This document shows, piece after piece, positions 15,368 through 21,082 of a DNA stretch of 21,082 bases. A program made the position numbers and the translations under genes. The notes under the pieces were generated by a model, which did no database searches, had not been told where the DNA came from, and was given only the letters and a program-made list of their open reading frames with translations. Positions within the stretch are counted from its first letter, which is position 1, and every line of letters begins with the position of its first letter. The DNA comes from Megamonas sp. UBA1799 (GTDB lineage: Bacteria > Bacillota > Negativicutes > Selenomonadales > Selenomonadaceae): NCBI GenBank assembly GCA_002319815.1, contig DCFR01000073.1:1-21082 (forward strand). The letters run 5' to 3'.

Positions 15368-15418
15368 AAAAAAACCGTATGCACGCCTCGCGTCGAAGAA
15401 CGAGAGGCACACATACGG
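15368..15418 (-). terminator. Riboswitch-controlled intrinsic terminator before the cobN-like gene
   Basis: Minus-strand RNA forms an 18-position stem (CCGTATG.. to ..CATACGG, 15375-15418) with three G-U pairs, one mismatch and a TTCTTCGA loop, followed by seven T residues (15368-15374). It lies between the aptamer and the cobN-like start, the expected expression platform of a B12-off switch. The 5' arm contains CTCTCGT (15400-15406 on the complementary strand), complementary to ACGAGAG upstream (15479-15485), a possible antiterminator pairing. Confidence 0.9.
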
Positions 15419-15475
15419 CTTCTGCAGCATCAGCCCGGACGGATATCCGATTTTCTTAGTCTGCAGCCATCTCCT

Positions 15476-15498
15476 TATCTCTCGTAAATCAACAATGG
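15476..15498 (-). promoter_or_regulatory. Conserved linker block between riboswitch and terminator (copy 1, candidate antiterminator)
   Basis: The minus-strand sequence CCATTGTTGATTTACGAGAG plus ATA follows the aptamer P1 helix by a few bases. It recurs almost unchanged, with one inserted base, at 20804-20827 after the second riboswitch, although flanking sequence differs. ACGAGAG in it can form seven pairs with CTCTCGT in the 5' arm of the terminator. Confidence 0.55.
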
Positions 15499-15503
15499 GC
15501 AGA

Positions 15504-15669
15504 TTATAAGCCGGTCTTCTGGCTCACAGATCATCATCCGCCTTTATCTTCCCAAATAGTTTAGTGACATTGAAAGACAGACTCTCTGTTTACAGCTGCG
15601 GGACAGCACGGGATTCACACCCGTTTCCTCTATGTATCAACAATTTAGTATTGCTGATACAGCTTATAA
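15504..15669 (-). promoter_or_regulatory. Cobalamin riboswitch aptamer upstream of the cobN-like operon
   Basis: Minus-strand RNA contains the cobalamin riboswitch landmarks in order: a P1 helix (TTATAAGC at 15662-15669 with GCTTATAA at 15504-15511), a P3-like hairpin (GTATCAGCAAT..ATTGTTGATAC), AAACGGGTGTGAATCCCGTG, CTGTCCCGCAGCTGTAA, a GTCACT, TGGGAAG, AAGGCGG and the B12 box GCCAGAAGACCGGC. With the downstream terminator this should switch the cobN-like operon off when cobalamin is plentiful. Confidence 0.95.
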
Positions 15670-15723
15670 CGTTTTATGCAATTTTCACAAACGCGCAACA
15701 AACTGAATGGTTTACAAAAGTTT

Positions 15724-15754
15724 ACTATAAACAATATAGTCATCATACAGTCAA
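15724..15754 (-). promoter_or_regulatory. Possible promoter of the riboswitch-cobN transcript
   Basis: TTGACT (15749-15754) and TATAGT (15724-15729) lie 19 bp apart on the minus strand, about 55 bp before the aptamer. The spacing is longer than ideal, and a second weak candidate (TTGTTG-17-CATAAA) lies closer to the aptamer. No terminator separates the upstream binding-protein gene, so read-through into the riboswitch is also possible. Confidence 0.35.
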
Positions 15755-15785
15755 GAAAATTTCTATAAAAAGAAAAAACTACACC

Positions 15786-16805
15786 CTATTGTTCACCAGA
15801 AAAAGAAATATGTCGGCCGCCGGGCTGTTTAAATACATCGCCATAGGCATAATACGCCAGTTCCTGCACCCCAAAAACAAAATCCTGCGAACCATTGTAA
15901 ATATAACTTTCGCGAGGGTAATAACAGGCTTTGGCCTGAATTGCCGGAATCGTCTGCAGCGAAGGATCTTCCAGATAGCTCTGTATAAAACGCTGCGCAT
16001 CATAGGTGCCATGATCATCATAATTGGGCAGCAGTAAAATATCCGGATTGCTTTTCACGAGCAGCTCCTTCGTCAGCGTCTGGCCATTTTGCACACCCAC
16101 CGCAGCAATGCCATTCGTGACGCCGGCATAATGACACATAGCATCGAAAGTAGAACCAGCGCCGCCATACTCGGTCATAATCGAGAGCAGCACGACCGTC
16201 TTACGCTGACTTGCCGGAATCTGCGCCACTTTGGCTTCAATTCCCTGCAGCACCTCGTCCATTTTTCCAATGACCTGTTCGCCGCGTTCCGATTCTCCGA
16301 CACTGGCCGCAACCAGACGGACGCAGTCTTGTATTTCCGCATAATTGTTGGCCGAATTGCAGACTACGACAGGAATGCCGAGATCACTGACGGCCGATAC
16401 CATATCCATACTGGTCCAGCCATTGGCGATCACCAGATCCGGCTGCCAGACCAAAATCTGTTCCGCCGTAGGATTCGTTACCTTATTGGGTATTTTCTTT
16501 GCCTGTTCCACAACGGTGGATTCCTTAGGATCGTCCAGATATTTGCTGATCGCTGCCATCCGGCTGGAAGGAACCAACCCCAGCAGCACCTCGTCAGTAT
16601 AAATAGAAAGCGTCACGATACGCTGCGGCTTATGCGGGATTTTTACTACCCGCCCCCGCGCATCCGTAACCTCATAGCTGCCGCTGCCATCGGAGGCCGT
16701 CGGATCCGACGCCGGCGCCGCGGCTGGGGCTCCGCAGCCGGTCATAAGCAAAAGCAGACAAAAAACAAGAAAAACTCCGCTGCAGCGGCGCATAAAAATA
16801 TTCAC
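15786..16805 (-). CDS. ABC substrate-binding lipoprotein (BtuF/FepB-like), paralogue upstream of the cobN riboswitch
   Basis: 339-residue periplasmic binding lipoprotein starting at a GTG at 16805, chosen because GGAGG lies seven bases upstream (the in-frame ATG at 16793 would be too far). The signal MRRCSGVFLVFCLLLLMTGC ends in a clear lipobox MTGC with cysteine at 24, then a short Ala/Pro/Ser linker. The mature domain has VVKIPHKPQRIVTLSIYTDEVL, WQPDLVIANGWT, LGIPVVVCNS, MTEYGGAGSTFDAMC, PNYDDHGTYD and CYYPRESYIYN. It is strongly similar to the 10555-11586 product over its whole length and also at DNA level near the 3' end. It is transcribed towards the riboswitch-cobN unit but has its own promoter, outside riboswitch control. 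No permease or ATPase follows it. Confidence 0.86.
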   Translation of the reverse strand: MNIFMRRCSGVFLVFCLLLLMTGCGAPAAAPASDPTASDGSGSYEVTDARGRVVKIPHKPQRIVTLSIYTDEVLLGLVPSSRMAAISKYLDDPKESTVVEQAKKIPNKVTNPTAEQILVWQPDLVIANGWTSMDMVSAVSDLGIPVVVCNSANNYAEIQDCVRLVAASVGESERGEQVIGKMDEVLQGIEAKVAQIPASQRKTVVLLSIMTEYGGAGSTFDAMCHYAGVTNGIAAVGVQNGQTLTKELLVKSNPDILLLPNYDDHGTYDAQRFIQSYLEDPSLQTIPAIQAKACYYPRESYIYNGSQDFVFGVQELAYYAYGDVFKQPGGRHISFSGEQ

Positions 16806-16855
16806 GAAAAGACCTCCATATATTCTTTGCTGTAATGTTTTTTACATTCCCGAAT

Positions 16856-16884
16856 ATTATATCATATAGGAACTCTGCTATCTA
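16856..16884 (-). promoter_or_regulatory. Predicted promoter of the upstream binding-protein gene
   Basis: TAGATA (16879-16884) and a perfect TATAAT (16856-16861) are 17 bp apart on the minus strand. A 5-5-5 inverted repeat AATGT-ttttt-ACATT (16834-16848) covers the predicted transcription start and could be an operator; no B12 riboswitch lies in this leader. Confidence 0.55.
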
Positions 16885-16969
16885 ATTTTCTCCATCAAAA
16901 ATCTTCCTGTCTGTCTCCCCGGCAACAACAACCACTTAAATCCATAACCGGCCAGCCCCAGACAATAAA

Positions 16970-17011
16970 TTAACCGGATATTAACCCGCAACCGGTACAA
17001 TCAACTATAAT
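16970..17011 (+). promoter_or_regulatory. Promoter of the phosphatase gene with Pho-box-like TTAACC repeats
   Basis: TTAACC occurs at 16970-16975 and again at 16981-16986, an 11-bp period with a 5-base spacer as in Gram-positive PhoP boxes (TTAACA-N5-TTAACA) and PhoB boxes. A perfect TATAAT follows at 17006-17011, 25 bp before the gene. The second repeat lies at the -35 position (19-bp spacing), as expected if an activator replaces a poor -35. Confidence 0.45.
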
Positions 17012-17035
17012 AAACGTAAAAGGAGGCGTAAATTT

Positions 17036-18559
17036 ATGAAACTGCATAGATTATACGCAAAAAACAAAAGAACTTCCGACTGGCTGAAACAATGGATTAA
17101 ACCGGCCGTAGGAGGACTTTGTATTGCTTCTGCATTACTGCTGCTCAATGCTCCCCTGACCGACGCGGCGGCAGCGCACAACGCTGTCCCCGTGAACGTA
17201 AAAGCGATGCAACAACAGGGCGTCTATACCGTATGGAGTCAAAATTGGAATCCAGAAGTAAGAAACACCTTGCAACAATTCTGCGCCCAATATGGCAAAG
17301 ACTCTCCCGGGTATAACGAAAATTGTCATCCCTATGCGGTTTTTGATTTTGACAATACAACTTCCATCATGGATATGGAAGAGCAGCTTATCATCTGGCA
17401 GCTCGACCATTTAGCCTTTGCCATTCCGCCGGCAGAGATGGAAACAGTGCTTCGCACAGGAATTCCCCCGGAAAAACTGGCATTGACTTATGGCGCTAAC
17501 GACGGCAAGGATCGTCCGGTAGCCATTGGAGACGCCATTGCCGACGCCGCCCGAGACTATGACATTCTTTATCAGCAAGGACAGGTCACACTGCGCGGCA
17601 GCGACTTAGATGAAGCAACCCGAAATTCTGCTGTATATCAGGATTTTAAAAGCAAGATGCGCTGGCTGTATGACGCCGTATCGGAAACCATGGACAACTC
17701 CGTTTCTTACCCATGGGTTACTTACTGGTTTACCAATATGACCCCGTTGGATGTTTACACGCTGGCTTATGATTGCGATGCCTACTACGGCAATCCGGCC
17801 AAAGGTGCCACGTGGAATAAAGGCACATATAACGGTGCGGTAGTACCCGACAGCCGGGCCGGCAGAGTCAATGTATCCTACAAACTTGGTATCACCGTTA
17901 CACCGGAAATCAAAGAGCTGTATGCCAACTTTGAAAAAAACGGCATTGATGTCTGGATCAACTCAGCTTCAAATATTGATGTCATCCGAGCTGCCGTCAA
18001 CTACTTTCAAATTCCCGGCGTAGACGGCATTGTGGCCATGACGAATCAGCTGGATGCCAACCAGCGTTATAAAAATGCCTATGATTATAGTTTACACCCG
18101 CAAACCCAGGGAGTTGGCAAGGCGTTAACCATTGATAAGGTCATTCGTCCGCTTTATCAGGGACAGGGCCCTGTCTTCTGCGCCATGGACTCGCAAGGCG
18201 ATTTCAACTTCTGCACCGAATACAAAAATACCAAAGCCGTTCTCATTATGAATCGCCAACGCAGCGACGATGCCGCTCTTTGCGCCGGTATTGCCGTCTA
18301 TCAGAAAAAACATGGCATTTCCTTGGCACAGGCAAATAAGAATGGCGATACAAAATTTATTCTGCAGGGACGAAATGAAAACATCGGTCAGCTTTGGTCA
18401 GAAGATTATACACAGCTGCTGGGAAAGACTGAACCTGCTTTTCTGTCCCAAAAAGGTGAAACAGCCCTTGCCCAACTAGAAAAGGGACAGAGCATTCGCG
18501 AAATTTTGCAGCAGGATACAAAACTCAAAGATTACAAGGGCTACAAATCTCGCCGATAA
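17036..18559 (+). CDS. Secreted HAD-family phosphatase (phosphorylcholine-phosphatase-like)
   Basis: 507-residue haloacid-dehalogenase-fold hydrolase exported to the periplasm or surface. An N-terminal signal with a long charged n-region and core GGLCIASALLLLNAP (about 26-40) ends near DAAAAHN. HAD motif I is DFDNTT (nucleophile Asp104, general acid Asp106), motif II is INSAS (about 307-311), motif III lysine is probably in GKALTIDK, and motif IV is DSQGDFNF (about 385-392). The FDFDNTTSIMDMEEQL start resembles secreted phosphorylcholine phosphatases (PchP), though this protein is longer and its substrate is unproven. The ATG at 17036 has AAAAGGAGG ten bases upstream. It stands alone on the plus strand, divergent from a binding-lipoprotein gene and convergent with the TonB receptor. 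TTAACC repeats in its promoter suggest phosphate-starvation control. Confidence 0.85.
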   Translation: MKLHRLYAKNKRTSDWLKQWIKPAVGGLCIASALLLLNAPLTDAAAAHNAVPVNVKAMQQQGVYTVWSQNWNPEVRNTLQQFCAQYGKDSPGYNENCHPYAVFDFDNTTSIMDMEEQLIIWQLDHLAFAIPPAEMETVLRTGIPPEKLALTYGANDGKDRPVAIGDAIADAARDYDILYQQGQVTLRGSDLDEATRNSAVYQDFKSKMRWLYDAVSETMDNSVSYPWVTYWFTNMTPLDVYTLAYDCDAYYGNPAKGATWNKGTYNGAVVPDSRAGRVNVSYKLGITVTPEIKELYANFEKNGIDVWINSASNIDVIRAAVNYFQIPGVDGIVAMTNQLDANQRYKNAYDYSLHPQTQGVGKALTIDKVIRPLYQGQGPVFCAMDSQGDFNFCTEYKNTKAVLIMNRQRSDDAALCAGIAVYQKKHGISLAQANKNGDTKFILQGRNENIGQLWSEDYTQLLGKTEPAFLSQKGETALAQLEKGQSIREILQQDTKLKDYKGYKSRR

Positions 18560-18641
18560 CATTGATCGCCATCAACAGCATATCATTTTTTTAAGAAATA
18601 TTCTTCGGCCGAACGCTGTCTGCCAACGTCATCACCAGCGC

Positions 18642-20603
18642 CTAAAACTTTCTATCATAGGTCAGGGTAAAGCTGGCCGGTGTGCAATAATATTCATAAT
18701 TATTAATAGGATCTTGGCGATTCAACAAATTACGCCCGATGAGTTTAATTGTATCCACATCGGTGGGATGATAACTCAGTGTAATCGTTAAATCACAACT
18801 GTCCGCCAAATTATGATCAGACGCCGCGGAAGATGCCCGGGCATTATTATAATAAGCCGGCTCCCGATCCAGATAAGCAAACACGCGGGCATCGGCGTTA
18901 AATTTATTTCTTGTATAATTTGTCCCTATGTTCAGCACATACTTTGATGTATCCTGCACCCATCCGGAAGATCCCGACTGGGCCTGTGGATTCTGAATAG
19001 TCAGACCGATATTGGCTAAAAAGCTGTCGGTAATTTTTTGTTGATAATTGAGCTCTAATCCGACGTTTTTCCATTTGTCACGATTCATCATGATACTGGC
19101 ACCGGTCGAATCTTTCCCCCAATAAAATTTATCCTTAACATCCATATAAAAAACATCTGCCGACAGAGTTCTATGCCGATCATCATATTTATAACCAGCT
19201 TCATAAGACCAGCCTGACTGCGGTTTAAGATTGGTATTCACAGAAAAATTCCCGCCATAAAAAAAGCCGGAACTGACCTGCGGCATTTCAAATGATTTGC
19301 CGATATTAAAATAATAAGAAGAATTTTTATTAACTTTATAAAGACCTTGTAATTGTGGCAAAAGCTGAAAATCATCTTTCTGATATTTTGACCGTGTCAT
19401 GTAATATTCACGCAGGCCTAAAATCAAATCGAATTTAGGAGTCATTTGATAATCATAAGATTGGTATAAGGAATAGCTGTTACGTCCATTGCTGGCGCCC
19501 TGCAGCATCGTTCCATAATCGGTGCGCAGACTTTCGCGGGTATAATTCGCCCCCACAATCAATGAATCTTTGTTGTGACGCAGCGAAAAACGTTTCTGCG
19601 CATCCAGATTGGTATCATAACCGGTATAATGCGCATCCGAATAGAACTTTGGATACGAATGGTCATAGACCGATAAGATATCCATGGTATTATAGCCGAC
19701 AGAAACCTTTACGCCATTGTTTTTATTATCATAAAGCAAATTGTAATTATCATAAGTTACATCACATTTTCCCAAATAAGTCATATTCGCTTTATAGTGC
19801 GCAAAGTTTCCCGTTTCAAACGTAGCCTTGTTATTGGTTCGACCATAGCTGAATGTCAGGTCTTTGGCCAACTGAACATCGGCATAGATTTGATCGGCTT
19901 TTCGATCTCTGATATTCATGGCCGGCCCGCTCCCGGTATTGCCCGCCTGCTCAACATTTGTCACATCTTTCGTCGACGATTTTTTCATTCCCAAATCAAA
20001 ACCGTCGGCCTGGATATTAACGCCGGCTTCATTAAACCGATTGCCCGCCGTCGCAAAAATATTACCTCCCGCATGCGTTTTTGCTCCTGGTTTTTTGGTG
20101 ATAATATTAATTACACCGCCAATAGCCTGCGGCCCATACAAAACGGAACCCGATCCCCGAACCACTTCAATACGTTCGATTTCATCCATAGGAATATTAT
20201 TCATCGCCGATTGATTGGAAAAAGTGCACGGACTGCCATTAAGCAAAACCAGAGTTCCTGTATCAATACCGCGAATGCGGATACGGGATGTCATTCCGCC
20301 ATAGTCACTGCCATCATCCATGTAGGTATGCGCGTTCGCCTGCGTCAAATTACGCACGGCTTCAAAAACGCTCATATAGCCGCCTTTTTTAATTTCTTCC
20401 GCCGTGATTACCTGTGCATTTGCCGGCGTCTCTAAAAGAGTTTTTTCAGTTCTTGTCGCCGTTACAATCGTATCATCTAGTGTATACTGATCCATATCGG
20501 CAGCCGGCGAATCGGCTGTTGCCGCAAATGCCGCACTGGACAAAAACATAGAAGAGGCCATAATCCCTAAACACCTTTTTACACATTGGTTCCGATTTTT
20601 CAT
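18642..20603 (-). CDS. btuB: TonB-dependent outer-membrane receptor, probably for corrinoids (BtuB-like)
   Basis: 653-residue outer-membrane active transporter. The signal peptide ends at SSAAFA (cleavage near 27), the TonB box is DTIVTA (44-49), and the plug domain runs from about 50 to 170 with RIRIRGIDTGTLVLLNG, IPMDEIERIEVVRGSGSVLYG and GGVINIITKK. The rest is a 22-strand-type barrel rich in Tyr, Asn and Asp, ending in SFTLTYDRKF with the terminal Phe used for barrel assembly. Length is close to BtuB (about 600-650) and shorter than most siderophore receptors. The ATG at 20603 has AAAGGAG eight bases upstream. A cobalamin riboswitch plus terminator in the leader make corrinoid uptake the most likely role; energy would come from TonB-ExbBD, not encoded here. 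Substrate specificity among corrinoids cannot be read. Confidence 0.88.
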   Translation of the reverse strand: MKNRNQCVKRCLGIMASSMFLSSAAFAATADSPAADMDQYTLDDTIVTATRTEKTLLETPANAQVITAEEIKKGGYMSVFEAVRNLTQANAHTYMDDGSDYGGMTSRIRIRGIDTGTLVLLNGSPCTFSNQSAMNNIPMDEIERIEVVRGSGSVLYGPQAIGGVINIITKKPGAKTHAGGNIFATAGNRFNEAGVNIQADGFDLGMKKSSTKDVTNVEQAGNTGSGPAMNIRDRKADQIYADVQLAKDLTFSYGRTNNKATFETGNFAHYKANMTYLGKCDVTYDNYNLLYDNKNNGVKVSVGYNTMDILSVYDHSYPKFYSDAHYTGYDTNLDAQKRFSLRHNKDSLIVGANYTRESLRTDYGTMLQGASNGRNSYSLYQSYDYQMTPKFDLILGLREYYMTRSKYQKDDFQLLPQLQGLYKVNKNSSYYFNIGKSFEMPQVSSGFFYGGNFSVNTNLKPQSGWSYEAGYKYDDRHRTLSADVFYMDVKDKFYWGKDSTGASIMMNRDKWKNVGLELNYQQKITDSFLANIGLTIQNPQAQSGSSGWVQDTSKYVLNIGTNYTRNKFNADARVFAYLDREPAYYNNARASSAASDHNLADSCDLTITLSYHPTDVDTIKLIGRNLLNRQDPINNYEYYCTPASFTLTYDRKF

Positions 20604-20690
20604 TCTCTGGTTTCTCCTTTAAGATGATTTTTAGAATGAGTCCCTGCCTATTAGCTTTGTTACCCCAGACCGGTTTCACCTCCCGAACAC

Positions 20691-20739
20691 AAAAAGACCG
20701 TATATAGGACGCTCCACTGAACGAGCCTCCTATATACGG
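20691..20739 (-). terminator. Riboswitch-controlled intrinsic terminator before the TonB receptor
   Basis: CCGTATATAGGA pairs perfectly with TCCTATATACGG over 12 bp (20698-20739), with four more pairs after one mismatch and an eight-base loop, followed by TCTTTTT (20691-20697) on the minus strand. It lies about 90 bp before the receptor start. The 5' arm contains CTCGT, complementary to ACGAG in the conserved linker. Confidence 0.9.
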
Positions 20740-20803
20740 CCAAACAAATATATAACTGCACGCCGCCGGCAATTCCGGCCATGACAGCTACATCCATTTT
20801 CCC

Positions 20804-20827
20804 TATCTCTCGTAAATCAAGCAATGG
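20804..20827 (-). promoter_or_regulatory. Conserved linker block between riboswitch and terminator (copy 2, candidate antiterminator)
   Basis: The minus-strand CCATTGCTTGATTTACGAGA plus GATA repeats the block at 15476-15498 with one extra base, while the sequence on the terminator side is unrelated. ACGAG can pair with CTCGT in the following terminator arm, a shorter match than at copy 1. Confidence 0.5.
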
Positions 20828-20832
20828 AACTA

Positions 20833-21000
20833 TTATAAGCAGGTTTTCTGACTTACAGATCATCGTTCGCTTTTGTCTTCCCAAATGACTTCAGTGACTA
20901 TTCAAAAAGCGGACTTTCTGTTTACAGCTGCGGGACAGTACGGGATTTGCACCCGTTTTCCTCTTTTACCGTCGACAGTAAAGGACGGCAACACTTATAA
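20833..21000 (-). promoter_or_regulatory. Cobalamin riboswitch aptamer upstream of the TonB receptor
   Basis: Same order of landmarks as the first switch: P1 (TTATAAGT at 20993-21000 with GCTTATAA at 20833-20840), a P3-like hairpin (TTTACTGTCGACGGTAAA), AAACGGGTGCAAATCCCGTA, CTGTCCCGCAGCTGTAAACA, a GTCACT, TGGGAAG and a B12 box AGTCAGAAAACCTGC that differs slightly from copy 1. It should repress receptor synthesis when cobalamin is abundant. Confidence 0.95.
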
Positions 21001-21013
21001 CATCGTTATGAAA

Positions 21014-21042
21014 TTTTTAAGCATCTATCATAAATATATCAA
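21014..21042 (-). promoter_or_regulatory. Predicted promoter of the riboswitch-TonB receptor transcript
   Basis: TTGATA (21037-21042) is 17 bp from TAAAAA (21014-21019) on the minus strand, placing transcription start about at 21007, just before the aptamer 5' helix at 21000. The rest of the window to 21082 is AT-rich and shows no gene. Confidence 0.5.
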
Positions 21043-21082
21043 ATTCATTTTATTATAAACTCAAACTTCGCAGGTAAATAAT

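Noticed and set aside
15296..15430. N-terminal extension of the cobN-like open frame by 45 codons
   Set aside because: It translates through the riboswitch terminator hairpin, while the ATG at 15295 has a good ribosome-binding site and begins at a plausible first strand.
16089..16835. 248-codon plus-strand open frame opposite the binding lipoprotein
   Set aside because: The minus-strand frame encodes a clear lipoprotein with family motifs; the plus frame is compositional shadow. The same applies to 12269-12943 and 19797-20435.
18560..18641. Bidirectional terminator between the convergent phosphatase and TonB receptor genes
   Set aside because: Short dyads (TTGAT-ATCAA, AAGAA-TTCTT, TTCGGCCGAA) and a T7 run exist but are not in terminator order on either strand.

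Overview
The window looks like chromosome from a diderm Firmicute, most likely of the class Negativicutes. Ribosome-binding sites are strong AGGAGG-type, and the gene families (YjiGH, Fur-type metal sensor, DrrA-like ABC exporter) suit an anaerobic Firmicute. Yet there is also a full-length TonB-dependent outer-membrane receptor with an N-terminal signal and a C-terminal aromatic residue, which implies an outer membrane. The genus cannot be named from this sequence alone. Nearly all genes lie on the minus strand; only a MerR-type regulator and a secreted phosphatase lie on the plus strand. No rRNA, tRNA, insertion sequence or CRISPR array was seen.

Region 1 (1-2534): a yjiH-yjiG membrane-protein pair with its own promoter and a 5' leader dyad, preceded by an M20-family amidohydrolase that ends in its own intrinsic terminator. 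Region 2 (2712-4861): a fur/zur-like regulator followed by a zinc/manganese ABC ATPase and permease (zur-znuC-znuB order, no binding-protein gene), with a three-half-site inverted-repeat operator candidate in front of the regulator. Region 3 (4932-6544): a two-gene ABC-2 exporter. Region 4 (6685-9477): a nitrilase-family amidase and a radical SAM/SPASM enzyme joined by an ATGA overlap, divergent from a MerR-type regulator with a ligand-binding-like C-terminal half.

Region 5 (9491-21082) is a corrinoid-linked locus. Two cobalamin riboswitches, both with the B12-box core and both followed by a long intrinsic terminator, sit in front of (a) a CobN-like chelatase large subunit followed by two overlapping lipoprotein substrate-binding genes, and (b) a TonB-dependent receptor. 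A third binding lipoprotein, clearly a paralogue of the second, lies just upstream of riboswitch (a). Between the two riboswitch arms is a secreted HAD phosphatase on the plus strand whose promoter region carries an 11-bp-period TTAACC repeat like a Pho box. The likely logic is B12-repressed uptake of a corrinoid (or of a related metal tetrapyrrole) through the outer membrane and periplasm, plus metal insertion or removal by the CobN-like protein. The matching inner-membrane BtuCD-type permease/ATPase and the AAA+ chelatase partners are not in the window.

The parts least explained by known systems are the nitrilase/radical-SAM pair with its MerR regulator, and the CobN-like protein embedded among three binding lipoproteins.
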